64,000 nucleotides of DNA from Pontibacter chinhatensis (GCF_900113285.1 NZ_FOOT01000003.1:248001-312000), one strand, 5' to 3'; shown: positions 26,876 through 36,022, counted from the first letter of the stretch. Notes: generated from the letters alone by a model not told the origin. Numbers and translations: made by a program.

Positions 26876-28378
26876 TTAAGCTAACTTCTGCAGAATAGTC
26901 TTGAAACTAACGGCTTTGTCGATGTAGCTCTTCAGTTCGCTGATTGGCATGCGTACCTGCTCGCGCGTGTCGCGGTCGCGTACGGTCACGGTGTTATCCT
27001 CCAGTGTCTGGTGGTCTACGGCGATACAGAAAGGCGTACCTATCAGGTCCTGGCGGGTATAGCGCTTGCCGATGCTGTCGCGGTCTTCGTAGATCAGGCT
27101 GAAATCAAACTTTAAGTCATTGTAGATCTCAGTAGCTTTTTCAGGCAGACCGTCTTTCTTGGTCAGCGGAAGGATAGCGGCTTTTACTGGGGCCAGCGCC
27201 GGGTGCAGCTTCAGGAAAGTACGGCTCTTGGTGCTATCGCCCTCCGTGATTTCTTCTTCGGTGTAGGCGCTGCAGAGCACCATCAGGAACAGTCGGTCGG
27301 CGCCTACGGATGTCTCCACTACGTAAGGCACGTAATTGCCGTAAGGCTTGCCTTCTTCGTTCAGGTCGTTATCGAAGTACTGTAGCTTTTTGCGGCTCAG
27401 CTCCTGGTGCTGTGTCAGGTCGAAGTCGGTGCGGGAGTGGATACCCTCTACCTCCTTGAAGCCAAACGGGAATTCGAACTCAATGTCCAAAGCGGCGTTG
27501 GCGTAGTGGGCCAGCTTCTCGTGGTTGTGGAAGCGCAGCTTGTCTGTTGGCACACCGATGGCCTCATGCCACTGGCGGCGCGTGTCTCTCCACTTCTCAT
27601 ACCACTCCATCTCCGTGCCAGGTCGCACAAAGAACTGCATCTCCATCTGCTCAAACTCGCGCATACGGAAGATGAACTGGCGCGCCACAATCTCGTTACG
27701 GAAGGCCTTACCAATCTGCGCAATACCGAATGGCACTTTCATGCGGCCGGTCTTCTGCACGTTCAGGAAGTTTACAAAGATACCCTGTGCCGTTTCGGGG
27801 CGCAGGTAAATAGTGCTCGCATCTTCGGCCACGGAGCCCACCTGGGTAGAGAACATCAGGTTAAACTGACGCACTTCCGTCCAGTTGGTGGTGCCGGAAA
27901 TAGGGCATTTGATATTTTCTCTGATGATAAGTTCACGCACGCCATCCAGGTCCTCGGCGCCGAGCAGCTTGCCCATTTCCACCAGAAGCTCGCTGGCTTT
28001 CTCGTAGTGGCCGTCTTTCTCATACTGGGCGGCTTTCTCCTCTATCAGCACATCGGCGCGGTAGCGTTTCTTCGAGTCCTTGTTATCGATCATCGGGTCG
28101 TTGAAACTGTCCACGTGGCCGGAGGCTTTCCAAACCAGCGGGTGCATGAAGATGGACGCGTCCAGGCCAACCACATTCTGGTTGAGCTGCGTCATACTCT
28201 TCCACCACAATTGCTTGATGTTGTTTTTCAGCTCCACGCCCATTTGGCCGTAGTCGTACACGGCTTGCAGGCCATCATAGATCTCGCTGGAGGGGAATAT
28301 AAAACCATACTCCTTAGCGTGCGAGATAATATCTTTCAGCTGAGCGTTTTCTACAGGTGTTTTTTCTTGTGTCGCCAT
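26876..28378 (-). CDS. glyS: Glycyl-tRNA synthetase (dimeric type)
   Basis: 500 residues of the class II, single-chain alpha2 type. Visible blocks are GFIFPSSEIYDG at the N-terminus, LRPETAQGIFVNF (motif 2 region), FRNEIVARQFIFRMREFEQMEMQFF split over motif 2, and motif 3 SVGADRLFLMVL. A C-terminal anticodon domain (about 390-495) is present. It charges tRNA-Gly and is not the alpha2beta2 form. It is monocistronic, with a promoter element just ahead of the start and its own terminator. Confidence 0.95.
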   Translation of the reverse strand: MATQEKTPVENAQLKDIISHAKEYGFIFPSSEIYDGLQAVYDYGQMGVELKNNIKQLWWKSMTQLNQNVVGLDASIFMHPLVWKASGHVDSFNDPMIDNKDSKKRYRADVLIEEKAAQYEKDGHYEKASELLVEMGKLLGAEDLDGVRELIIRENIKCPISGTTNWTEVRQFNLMFSTQVGSVAEDASTIYLRPETAQGIFVNFLNVQKTGRMKVPFGIAQIGKAFRNEIVARQFIFRMREFEQMEMQFFVRPGTEMEWYEKWRDTRRQWHEAIGVPTDKLRFHNHEKLAHYANAALDIEFEFPFGFKEVEGIHSRTDFDLTQHQELSRKKLQYFDNDLNEEGKPYGNYVPYVVETSVGADRLFLMVLCSAYTEEEITEGDSTKSRTFLKLHPALAPVKAAILPLTKKDGLPEKATEIYNDLKFDFSLIYEDRDSIGKRYTRQDLIGTPFCIAVDHQTLEDNTVTVRDRDTREQVRMPISELKSYIDKAVSFKTILQKLA

Positions 28379-28382
28379 AGCG

Positions 28383-28390
28383 CAAATATA
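28383..28390 (-). promoter_or_regulatory. Promoter -7 element for glyS, possible leaderless mRNA
   Basis: On the minus strand TATATTTG (TAnnTTTG) ends 4 bp before the glyS ATG. Transcription would start at or beside the start codon. No clear -33 TTG is seen, so this may be chance. Confidence 0.35.
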
Positions 28391-28519
28391 GCTTTTAGTG
28401 TCTGATTATACTATTTGCCCTCTTATACTTTTAAATTGTCGCTATTCCCCTCGTGCAGCTGCCTTCTTTCCCTACATGTGCCTTCTTTTCGGCCGTGCTG
28501 GCTTCGTACTACGTACGTG

Positions 28520-28556
28520 TTAACAATTTCTTAACATTGCACGATAAAACTTAACA
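28520..28556 (+). promoter_or_regulatory. Pho-box-like TTAACA direct repeats before the PiT-like gene
   Basis: TTAACA occurs at 28520-28525, 28531-28536 and 28551-28556, spaced 11 and 20 bp. Direct TTAACA repeats with an 11-bp period are the form of the Bacillus PhoP box. They sit just upstream of the -7 element of a phosphate-transporter-like gene, which makes a phosphate-starvation site plausible. Confidence 0.4.
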
Positions 28557-28567
28557 ATGGTATAACC

Positions 28568-28575
28568 TACCTTTG
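28568..28575 (+). promoter_or_regulatory. Promoter -7 element before the PiT-like gene
   Basis: TACCTTTG matches TAnnTTTG exactly, 33 bp before the ATG at 28609. No canonical -33 is visible. The TTAACA repeats occupy that position, as expected for an activator-dependent promoter. Confidence 0.55.
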
Positions 28576-28608
28576 CACCGTTTTTATTTCTCACTCATAC
28601 TTAGAAAG

Positions 28609-29745
28609 ATGGCTAAGACTAAGAAAAAGCCAGGTCCTGTAATGCTCGCCAAGCCGCACAAGTTCACAAAGCGGTATAGTCTGGCGGATGTTCTACTGCG
28701 TAAAGAAAAGAAGTTCCTCTATTTTATTGCCTTCTCTCTGATTGCCGCAGGCGTTCTCTACCCATACCCTTCCATTGCCATGTGGGTAGGCTTTGCCTTT
28801 GCCGGGTACTCTGCCATTGCTAACGACAGTATCCAGACAATAGGTACATTCATCGGCTCAAACGAGGATAAGAAATGGTACTGGCAATGGCTGTTCATGG
28901 GCCTGATCTTCGTGTTCACGGTAACGTACAGTTGGATTGTTTTTGAGGGGGATGTTTCCTACCAGCGCCTTGCCACCCCAGGGCTGGATAAAACGCCTAC
29001 CAACTTCGTCTACCTGCAGTTGGCCTCTCCTATCATCCTGCTGCTCCTGACAAGGTTCCGTATCCCGGTTTCCACCACGTTCATGCTGCTTAGCGTCTTC
29101 ACGGCCACATCGGGTACCATCCTGAGCATGATCAACAAAAGTATAGCCGGTTATTTTGTTGCCTTTTTCTCGGCTTTGGTTATCTACCTGATACTTACAA
29201 AGGTTATCAAACGGTTTATCAAAGGGGAGGCACACGTATCCTGGACGGTTGCCCAGTGGGTGATCAGCGGTTTTCTTTGGTACACGTGGCTGGCGCAGGA
29301 CCTGGCGAACATTGCCGTATACCTGCCACGCCAGCTAAACATCTATGAATTCCTTGTATTTACAGGGTTTATCTTCTTTGGCCTTGGCTTCCTTTTCTAT
29401 AAGAAAGGCGACAAGATTCAGAACATCATCAACGAGAAGTCGGAGGTGCGTGATGTGCGCAGTGCCACCATTATAGACCTTGTGTACGCCATCATCCTTT
29501 ACTTCTTTAAGGAGGTGAACAACATCCCGATGAGCACGACCTGGGTTTTCGTAGGTCTTCTGGCCGGCCGCGAGCTGGGTATGCGCCTGCGCGCCCACGA
29601 TTCTTCAGTTAAGTTTGCCAAGACGTTTAACCTGATTGGTAAGGATATCCTTTCTGTTGCGATTGGCCTTATCATCTCGATTATACTTGCTGTTGCCATT
29701 AACCCAGTCATACAGCAAGAGCTAATTAACTTTTTCTTTGAGTAA
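28609..29745 (+). CDS. PiT-family-like (inorganic phosphate transporter) membrane protein
   Basis: 378 residues from the ATG at 28609, chosen over an upstream start at 28573 because it follows the promoter and fits the basic N-terminus (MAKTKKKPG). About ten membrane helices. Two internally similar halves carry divergent PHO4 signatures: AIANDSIQTIGTFIG and IPVSTTF in the first half, AQDLANIAVYLP and IPMSTTWVF in the second. Canonical PiT proteins have GANDVANA and PVSTTH, so this is a divergent member. Transport of phosphate, with H+ or Na+, is inferred. The TTAACA repeats upstream support regulation by phosphate. Confidence 0.72.
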   Translation: MAKTKKKPGPVMLAKPHKFTKRYSLADVLLRKEKKFLYFIAFSLIAAGVLYPYPSIAMWVGFAFAGYSAIANDSIQTIGTFIGSNEDKKWYWQWLFMGLIFVFTVTYSWIVFEGDVSYQRLATPGLDKTPTNFVYLQLASPIILLLLTRFRIPVSTTFMLLSVFTATSGTILSMINKSIAGYFVAFFSALVIYLILTKVIKRFIKGEAHVSWTVAQWVISGFLWYTWLAQDLANIAVYLPRQLNIYEFLVFTGFIFFGLGFLFYKKGDKIQNIINEKSEVRDVRSATIIDLVYAIILYFFKEVNNIPMSTTWVFVGLLAGRELGMRLRAHDSSVKFAKTFNLIGKDILSVAIGLIISIILAVAINPVIQQELINFFFE

Positions 29746-29764
29746 GCCTCGGCTTACTGCATTA

Positions 29765-29791
29765 AAAGCCCGGTTTAGGCCGGGCTTTTTT
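29765..29791 (+). terminator. Terminator after the PiT-like gene
   Basis: AAAGCCCGG pairs with CCGGGCTTT, followed by a T run, 20 bp past the stop codon. Confidence 0.85.
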
Positions 29792-29908
29792 TATGTGCGG
29801 GGTCTGTGGATTTCATCAATTCATTTAACCTTAAAAATCACCTTACTTGCTGTAAAGCCGCATTTGGTTATACTTATCCACGTGGGAATATATACTTGAG
29901 AGGGCATA

Positions 29909-29945
29909 AAAAAGCCCCGGCTATACTTTATAGCCGGGGCTTTTT
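29909..29945. terminator. Strong bidirectional terminator
   Basis: A 17-bp perfect stem (29909-29925 with 29929-29945) around a three-base loop, with A and T runs outside. The stem end and loop together contain a TATACTT heptamer. It ends the minus-strand gene whose stop is at 29969. Confidence 0.85.
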
Positions 29946-29968
29946 ATGAATTTATACTTTTGTATGGC

Positions 29969-30427
29969 TTATTTCTCTGGCCAAATCACCTCCAGGTCAT
30001 CGCTGATGAAGACACCGAAGTTAATGGCGATTAGCTGATCCTCGTCAAAGTATAAATCGATCATCTCTTTCTCGAAGGAAAGGCGGTTCTCACCCGTTTC
30101 GGTTTCATCCTCCTCGTAGTTGGTGATGTCGTGGTCGGCAAAGAGGCGGATGATCTGGTCGCGGCTCATTTCAAACACGCGCTCCCCGAAAATCTGCACT
30201 TCGCGGTTGGCGGTTTCAATGCAGCTGAGGCGGTAGTCGTCCTCTTTGTCGAAGTATAAGGAGTAGCCCTCTTCCCAGTAGTTCCAGGCCTGATGCTCAA
30301 ACTCATCCTCCTCATCAGACTCTTCAACCTCCTCCGGTTCGCCTATCAATTCCTCAACTTCGTCCATTGTCAGGCCAAACTTGATCTTACCAAGTCCCTT
30401 GCCTAACCTGATGTCTTTATTGATCAT
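29969..30427 (-). CDS. Acidic cytosolic protein, function unknown
   Basis: About 152 residues from the ATG at 30427 (a TTG at 30433 is less likely). It is strongly acidic, with runs of Glu/Asp around residues 35-48 and 105-112. The opening GKGLGKIKFGLTMDEVEELIGEP resembles the start of SmpA/BLIP-like folds (a helix after GMTxxEVxxLLGxP), but there is no signal peptide. It may be an inhibitor- or immunity-like protein. Nothing in the neighbourhood tests this. Confidence 0.65.
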   Translation of the reverse strand: MINKDIRLGKGLGKIKFGLTMDEVEELIGEPEEVEESDEEDEFEHQAWNYWEEGYSLYFDKEDDYRLSCIETANREVQIFGERVFEMSRDQIIRLFADHDITNYEEDETETGENRLSFEKEMIDLYFDEDQLIAINFGVFISDDLEVIWPEK

Positions 30428-30452
30428 GTTCAATTAAGTGATTTTATATTTG

Positions 30453-30460
30453 CAAAGATA
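30453..30460 (-). promoter_or_regulatory. Promoter -7 element for the acidic protein gene
   Basis: TATCTTTG on the minus strand matches TAnnTTTG and lies about 25 bp before the ATG at 30427. Confidence 0.45.
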
Positions 30461-30489
30461 CGGTTTTTACCTTCAGTAAGGTTTTCTTT

Positions 30490-30864
30490 TTATTTTGATA
30501 ATGTGGTGTCTTCGTGCAGTTTACTGAAGCTGAAAGTATAAACTTTACCGCCTTTATAAAGCTTCAGGTACGTAGCGTATGCCGGTTTGCTGATGCTGTC
30601 GCCCTTGGTAGCAAATGCTGAAAACCGCTTTTTTTGGTTACCAGTTACAGGTGTTGGGATAAACATATACTTTTCCTCGCTATTCTCCACCTTAAAGTAT
30701 ACTGCTCCTGCGCTTGCTGATACATTAGTTATCTTCCCATTGATAGCAGAAGTATAGAATAGCTCAGATTCCCGCTTCCCTTTTTCTTTTACCCTGACGT
30801 GATTCCAGAAATTAAACGAAATAAATACCAACAGTGCGGCGGCTACCAGGTAGGGCTTCTTCAT
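30490..30864 (-). CDS. Membrane-anchored small protein, function unknown
   Basis: 124 residues. One N-terminal membrane anchor (about 5-22) is followed by a beta-rich extracytoplasmic domain. No family is recognised. The start overlaps the stop of the DUF4385 gene by 4 bp, so the two are translationally coupled. Confidence 0.65.
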   Translation of the reverse strand: MKKPYLVAAALLVFISFNFWNHVRVKEKGKRESELFYTSAINGKITNVSASAGAVYFKVENSEEKYMFIPTPVTGNQKKRFSAFATKGDSISKPAYATYLKLYKGGKVYTFSFSKLHEDTTLSK

Positions 30865-31370
30865 ACTTTGTACGTTGCCTCAAAAGCGGCCTTCATACTT
30901 TTATACTTCTCATGCTGCTTGGCCTGCTCCCATTTCTCCTTAAATATGGCTGCGGACGCTGCTTTTTCAGGATCGGGGTCCAGGGGTAGCTGCGGACGAC
31001 CATGCGCGCCGCTCTGGCCTTTCTTGTCGTCGGGCACGGCCCCTTTATACTTTTGGCCGCTGCGGTGGTTGGCATAGCGCCTGCTGCGGGTGTAGCCCAT
31101 CTGCAGAAACTTCCGGGCCATGTCCGCTCCCACAAAGTCGTTTTGCTGCAGGTACTCCAGAAACAACGCATAAATTCTCTCGCTCGACTCGCGCGCCACC
31201 TCGGGGGTTTTAAACCGCCAGTAAGGTAGTATCTCCGATTTGTAAGGTTCTACCAGCAGCACGCCCTGCTCGCCCTTGCCCACACGGTACAGTTCCGGCT
31301 GCTGCCTGAAGTCTATACTTTTAAAGTCGAGGTTGTAGTTAAACGATTCCTTCTTCCCTGTCTGAGCCAT
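30861..31370 (-). CDS. DUF4385 family protein
   Basis: 169 residues from the ATG at 31370. A longer frame to 31526 would run through the antiporter gene and adds an atypical sequence. The family hallmarks are clear: NLDFKSIDFRQQPELYRVG, EPYKSEILPYWRFKTPEVA and DFVGADMARKFLQMGYTR. DUF4385 proteins are cytosolic and occur in many bacteria and phages, with unknown function. The 5' end overlaps the 3' end of the CPA2 antiporter gene by 32 bp, which suggests coupling. Confidence 0.82.
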   Translation of the reverse strand: MAQTGKKESFNYNLDFKSIDFRQQPELYRVGKGEQGVLLVEPYKSEILPYWRFKTPEVARESSERIYALFLEYLQQNDFVGADMARKFLQMGYTRSRRYANHRSGQKYKGAVPDDKKGQSGAHGRPQLPLDPDPEKAASAAIFKEKWEQAKQHEKYKSMKAAFEATYKV

Positions 31371-33417
31371 AAAGTGCAGGCATGCCTGTAATCGGATTCT
31401 CTTCGATAAATGGATACTGCTCCGGATAAATAATGATAAAGCTGTTATCCTTATAATTTCTGGCAAGTATACGCGGCACGTTATCCATGTTGCTGCTGTA
31501 AGAGATCGTTTCCCTGCGCGCCGCAATCACAATCACTATGTCATCCGGGCTCAGTTCTCTGTGCATTCCGTCAAACTCCCTGAAATTTTTATACGGCAGA
31601 TACTCTGCATCAATAGCTGGCTTGGTTTGCTGCACCGCCTGCTTTATCGCGTTCAAAGCACTTTCATGGTTTCGAAATACGACCTTTGCCCCCAGTTGCT
31701 GTGCCAGAATCTTAATAGACCTGATCCATCTCAGGAATCCCCTCTCCAGTTCCGCGTTGCTGGGCACTACTACCACCAGGCGGCTTGTGGTGTTAAGGGG
31801 CTTGATGATCTTACACACCAGGATCATCTGCTCGGTGTTCTCCAGCAGGTTATCCAGCACTGTTCCGAAAATACGGCCGCTGGTCGTGATCTTGGCGTTC
31901 CAGCCTATAATCACTTCCGTGATCATCAGTTCTTTGATAGCGCGTAGTATACCACTGGCGATGTTGATGTCAATTTTTGAAACCAGCTGTACGTCATTAT
32001 CGGTGGCGGAAGCGTGCTTAATAGCCTCCTGCAGCATTTTGTTCTTCTTATAGATCTCCTCCTCGGCTCGCTCATCGTCTATCACCACAGCCAGCGGGTA
32101 GATGGGCTCGTTGTAGTCCGGGTTCTTCATCATGATGGCCAAATCCACCAGGCTTTCGATGTTCTTCGGGTTGGCGATTGGCACCAGTATTCTGTCCGGC
32201 TTTTGGCTTAAGTCCGGTTTCTTCTGGCTCTCCACTATCGCCAGCGCCCTGCCCGATTTCTCCGTTACAAAGGAGCTCACCAAACAGGACACCAATATGA
32301 GTACGATTGTGCCGTTTAGTGCTTCTTCGTTTATCATGCCCAGGTTAAAGCCCACCAGAATCACCGCCAGGGTAGCGGCAGCGTGCGCGCTGCTCAGGCC
32401 AAAGATGAGGTTCCGTTGGGTGCTGGTGTAGCCGTAAATCTTCTGCGTTGCCCAGGCTGCCAGATACTTTGTTGTCAGGGCCACCACGACGATGGTGCCT
32501 GCAATAATCAGTGCCTCCGGCCCCCTTAGCAGTACCCTCACGTCTACCAGCATGCCCACACTTATCAGGAAGAAGGGGATGAACAGGTTGTTGCCCACAA
32601 ACTCGATGCGGTTCATTAAGGGCGAAGTATGCGGGATAAGTTGATTTAGCGCCAGGCCAGCCAGGAACGCTCCAATAATTGCCTCAACGCCTGCCAGCTC
32701 TGCCAGAAAGGCCGCCGCAAATACCATCGTCAGCACAAAGATGTAATGTGCTCCTTTCTCACTCTCCAGTTGCTTAAAAAACCATTTGGCAATGATGGGG
32801 AATATGTATGTTACGATGCCGCTGAATATGGCCAGCGAGATGCTTAGCTTAATCCAGTAAGACATACCGACATTTCCTTCTGCAGAACCTGCCACCACCG
32901 CCAGCACCAGCAGTACCGCCGTATCTGTGATAATGGTGCCGCCTATGGTTACCGTCACTGCCTCGTTTTTGCTAATCCCCAATTTACTGGCTATGGGATA
33001 GGCGATAAGGGTATGGGACGAAAACATACTTGACAGAAGTATGGCCGGGGCTATATCGTATTGAAATACATAATGGAATATGGCCGTGCCTATCGTGATG
33101 GGGATTAAAAAGGTGAGCGCACCAAAGCCCAAGCTTTTGTTCTTGTTCTTCTTGAACTCGATCATATCGACCTCCAGCCCCGCCAGGAACATGATGTAGA
33201 GCAATCCCACCGTTCCGAACAGTTCTATGCTGGCATCCCTTTCCAGTATACCAAACCCATAGGGCCCGATTAGCACGCCTGCCAGAATCATCCCCACTAT
33301 GCCTGGTATCTTGAACTTGTTCAGAACAATGGGCGCGATCAGGATGATGAGTAGTACGAGCGTGAAGATGAGTACCGGTGCCTCGAACGGGAGTGTCAGG
33401 TCAATTTTTAAAAGCAT
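31339..33417 (-). CDS. CPA2-family cation:proton antiporter with UspA-like C-terminus
   Basis: 692 residues. About twelve membrane helices (10-385) form a Na+/H+ exchanger domain with KIPGIVGMILAGVLIGPYG, TDTAVLLVL and GAFLAGLALNQLI. The cytosolic part (about 405-680) has two UspA-like segments (RILVPIANPKNIESLVDLA, EVIIGWN and later LVVVVPSNAELERGF). It resembles KefB-type and related CPA2 exchangers, but it has no RCK/TrkA-N domain, so regulation probably acts through the Usp-like part. The ion is not determined. An unusually long non-coding region (over 900 bp) lies upstream. Confidence 0.9.
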   Translation of the reverse strand: MLLKIDLTLPFEAPVLIFTLVLLIILIAPIVLNKFKIPGIVGMILAGVLIGPYGFGILERDASIELFGTVGLLYIMFLAGLEVDMIEFKKNKNKSLGFGALTFLIPITIGTAIFHYVFQYDIAPAILLSSMFSSHTLIAYPIASKLGISKNEAVTVTIGGTIITDTAVLLVLAVVAGSAEGNVGMSYWIKLSISLAIFSGIVTYIFPIIAKWFFKQLESEKGAHYIFVLTMVFAAAFLAELAGVEAIIGAFLAGLALNQLIPHTSPLMNRIEFVGNNLFIPFFLISVGMLVDVRVLLRGPEALIIAGTIVVVALTTKYLAAWATQKIYGYTSTQRNLIFGLSSAHAAATLAVILVGFNLGMINEEALNGTIVLILVSCLVSSFVTEKSGRALAIVESQKKPDLSQKPDRILVPIANPKNIESLVDLAIMMKNPDYNEPIYPLAVVIDDERAEEEIYKKNKMLQEAIKHASATDNDVQLVSKIDINIASGILRAIKELMITEVIIGWNAKITTSGRIFGTVLDNLLENTEQMILVCKIIKPLNTTSRLVVVVPSNAELERGFLRWIRSIKILAQQLGAKVVFRNHESALNAIKQAVQQTKPAIDAEYLPYKNFREFDGMHRELSPDDIVIVIAARRETISYSSNMDNVPRILARNYKDNSFIIIYPEQYPFIEENPITGMPALYGSDREEGIV

Positions 33418-33529
33418 TTCTTATTCTCTTGTGTAGCTTTCCGTTTTTTGGAGTTTCAATATACACATTTTCTTCTGTGTCTCCTGCTTGTGTAAGTCCC
33501 CTGCCCTGCTTTACATGCCCCTCTTTTCA

Positions 33530-33950
33530 AGCTTTCCACACTTTACGACATCTAATAACTTTTATAAAATGATTTTTTAAAAAGAATCTTCTTTTGTCTT
33601 TAGGGCTGTTTATAAGTGGACAACTCTACTCAAGTTTGTGTACTGGCCATAACTTGTGAACTGCAGCTTTACTTATCACCATATTCCGGGTTACACTGTG
33701 AATTTTATTTCTCTATGCTAGAACGGTTTAAATGTGTTTTCCACTTTTTGCCCGTTTGTGTGTATTTCTTTATAAACACGAAACAGAAACGTGGAAAAGG
33801 GCAGAAAGGGTGGGAGATTATACACCGGTATCCACTTTTTACCCTCTGTGTAAGCCCTTGTTTGGGTGTGTAAGATATGTGCGTGTAAGTTGTTCCTACT
33901 CTTACCCACCTTTATCCACACATTTAAACACATCTTTGTGGATTAGTAAA
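33530..33950. other. Candidate replication origin (DnaA-box cluster)
   Basis: Part of a 900-bp gene-free, A/T-rich stretch (33418-34272). It has one perfect DnaA box TTATCCACA (33912-33920) and an inverted box with one mismatch (TAATCCACA on the minus strand, 33937-33945). Weaker boxes lie at 33532-33540, 33615-33623 (minus), 33737-33745, 33790-33798 (minus) and 33828-33836. A very A/T-rich block at 33550-33597 could be the unwinding element. GTGTAAG is repeated four times nearby. mnmG (gidA) and a perfect parS site lie within 5 kb, both typical near oriC. Against it, genes on both sides run in the same direction. The rest of the stretch shows nothing I recognise. Confidence 0.42.
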
Positions 33951-34272
33951 AAATTATTTCCCGCCGCTCTTTTCCCTTCGTTTCTTTCGCTGTTGAGCTC
34001 CTCACATTAGCGATTCTTATACATCCGATGTGGCCTGTCATGTAACCATCTTCAGTAGAATTACACTTGTGTATCTATATGAATTAAGTACGCATGAGTT
34101 TCCGGGTTGGGCATTTACACATCCCTTTATTTATGCAGCAAGTACGATTGTGATTTGGGGAAGGGTTGGCTTACCAGTTCGTGTCTGTAGGCTGGCTATA
34201 CTTTTTAGGTTCGTTTCACTGCTAATTGGCAGCAGCTATGGGTGGGATGGTGTGGAGAGTGTGGGCACAAAA

Positions 34273-34298
34273 AAAGGAGAGGCGTTTACCTCTCCTTT
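34273..34298 (-). terminator. Terminator after the Ig-like lipoprotein gene
   Basis: AAAGGAGAGG pairs with CCTCTCCTTT, with a seven-base T run on the minus strand. Confidence 0.85.
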
Positions 34299-34333
34299 AT
34301 ATGTTATACTTTACCCTTTAAACTTCGGGCTAC

Positions 34334-35947
34334 TTAGAATTCGATGTCTAGATCCTCCAGCTCCCAGTTGGCCCTTACTTCAATCATGTTGGGATACATT
34401 AATACCGGCTCAGGCTCCCGCTCCAGCTTTGGATCGGCGCCATCCCATTTGCCGTTGTTATTTTCATCTACCAGTATGCGTAGGTAGTAGGTGCCTGGGG
34501 CTACGTTTCTAAAACGATACGTTTTGCCTGGGCCTCGTTCTTCTACCACTTTATAGTCGCTTGTCAGCAGCTGCAAAGTATAGGATTTATACTCCGTTGT
34601 AATAGAACCGCTGAAACTTCCTGTTGACCCTTTTCCTTCTGCTATACTTAGCTGCAGTGGCGGGAACGAGATCGGCTCGCCTTGTAACGGAAGTATGGCG
34701 GTGCTGTCAAGCATCAGGGTCAGTTGCCGGATGTTGTTGCTGAGGCTGGGCAGCGTAAAGCTGATTTCGGTGTTGGTGCGGTCGAGCCTTACTGCCTCCG
34801 GGTACTGTAGTTCTTCTACCACTATACTGTCGGCCATTAGTGTAACTGGCGTTTTACCAGCAATGCGTACGGGCGCCTGAAGTTCTACGGTTACCTCCTG
34901 CCCTGCCCGGTACCCTTCGTTCTTTCCGGTGTTCATAACCTTAAGTGTTGCCCCTCTCACACGTGTGGATGGTTTTCCTTCAAACGCGATTTGCAGTGAG
35001 TCTGAGGTGATATTTCCCGCAGAATCCACAGCCGCAAGTATGGCTCTGCCGCCGCTGAAGGCGTCTGTTTTAAACAGCTCTATTGTCTTTCCATCCGGCA
35101 GCGGCTTAGAAACTAGCGTGTCTTTCTTATCTGCCGACACCGCCGTGAATTGCTGAATCCCTTCGTTGTACCCAGCCACAAACCGATCGGTAAACCTGCC
35201 CCTGTTCATAAGAATAGGCTTCTTGGTATCGATTCTTACTGTCTGCAACTGCACGCTGTCCGTGGTGGAGGTAATGGTGATGGGTTTGGCCAGGTAGGCG
35301 ATGCGCTCTTCCTCGGAGTCGTAGAAGCTGTTGTTGTTTTTATCGAGCAGGGCGTAGATGCGGTAGCTGCCTTCCTTGACATTGCGAAGGCTAAAGTTAC
35401 CCTGGTCATCGGCATTAGTCAGGTAATAGGGGCGGTTCTTTCTTACGCTCATGGTGTCTCCCGCCTGGTATAATAGCACCATGGCTCCCTTCTCAGGAGT
35501 TTGCTTCATCAAGTTGATCACATTGCCTGCTATGCGTGCCGAGTCTATATAAGATCCAGAGCTGAAGGAGAGGATGAGGTCCTGCGCTTTGTTCTTTTCC
35601 GTAATATCGGTTACCCCTTCTCTAAAGTTGAACGTGAAGGTGGTGCTATCCTGCAGAGGCTTTTCGAACTCCAGTACAAGCTGGGTTTTGTTTATCACTA
35701 CCTTATAGGGGTTGTTGATATTTGGGGTGATGAGGAGCTCACGGTTTAACGTATTTTGCTGAATCTCTTCATCAAACTCCAACGTGACGGTGCGGGTATC
35801 CACATTCAGTTGCTGGTCTGTTGGGTTACTTCTCAACAGCTTTGGTGGTTCCTCATCCCGTGGTCCGCCCTGCGGGGCGCTTTGTGTGGCGCAGGCTACC
35901 ACCCCGGTTGTTATGCCTGCCGCTAATAGTGCTCTAAGAAGCTTCAT
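34334..35947 (-). CDS. Ig-like (Big_5) domain lipoprotein
   Basis: About 537 residues from the ATG at 35947; the frame extends to 36007. The start fits a signal peptide of about 19 residues with lipobox ACAT, so it is a lipoprotein. A Big_5 Ig-like domain (SNPTDQQLNVDTRTVTLEFDEEI) follows, then several beta-sandwich segments. Two carboxypeptidase-regulatory-like repeats end in near-identical motifs (LLDKNNNSFYD and LVDENNNGKWDG), which look like calcium-binding D-x-N-x-N loops. It is a surface or periplasmic protein of unknown role. It is downstream of the methyltransferase gene. Confidence 0.82.
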   Translation of the reverse strand: MKLLRALLAAGITTGVVACATQSAPQGGPRDEEPPKLLRSNPTDQQLNVDTRTVTLEFDEEIQQNTLNRELLITPNINNPYKVVINKTQLVLEFEKPLQDSTTFTFNFREGVTDITEKNKAQDLILSFSSGSYIDSARIAGNVINLMKQTPEKGAMVLLYQAGDTMSVRKNRPYYLTNADDQGNFSLRNVKEGSYRIYALLDKNNNSFYDSEEERIAYLAKPITITSTTDSVQLQTVRIDTKKPILMNRGRFTDRFVAGYNEGIQQFTAVSADKKDTLVSKPLPDGKTIELFKTDAFSGGRAILAAVDSAGNITSDSLQIAFEGKPSTRVRGATLKVMNTGKNEGYRAGQEVTVELQAPVRIAGKTPVTLMADSIVVEELQYPEAVRLDRTNTEISFTLPSLSNNIRQLTLMLDSTAILPLQGEPISFPPLQLSIAEGKGSTGSFSGSITTEYKSYTLQLLTSDYKVVEERGPGKTYRFRNVAPGTYYLRILVDENNNGKWDGADPKLEREPEPVLMYPNMIEVRANWELEDLDIEF

Positions 35948-36022
35948 CGGCTGTGTTGTCTTTAAATCAAAATAGGCAAACTTCCGCTTGCCTATCTTAT
36001 CTTTCACGCAAATTTGGCGCTA

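Noticed and set aside
31371..31526. Upstream extension of the DUF4385 frame
   Set aside because: It runs through the antiporter 3' end, and the sequence is not like the family, whose conserved part begins right after the ATG at 31370.
33616..34512. Several short frames in the 33.4-34.5 kb gap
   Set aside because: They are Cys-, Phe- and Ser-rich translations of A/T-rich DNA that overlap DnaA boxes or the Ig-like gene. None resembles a protein.
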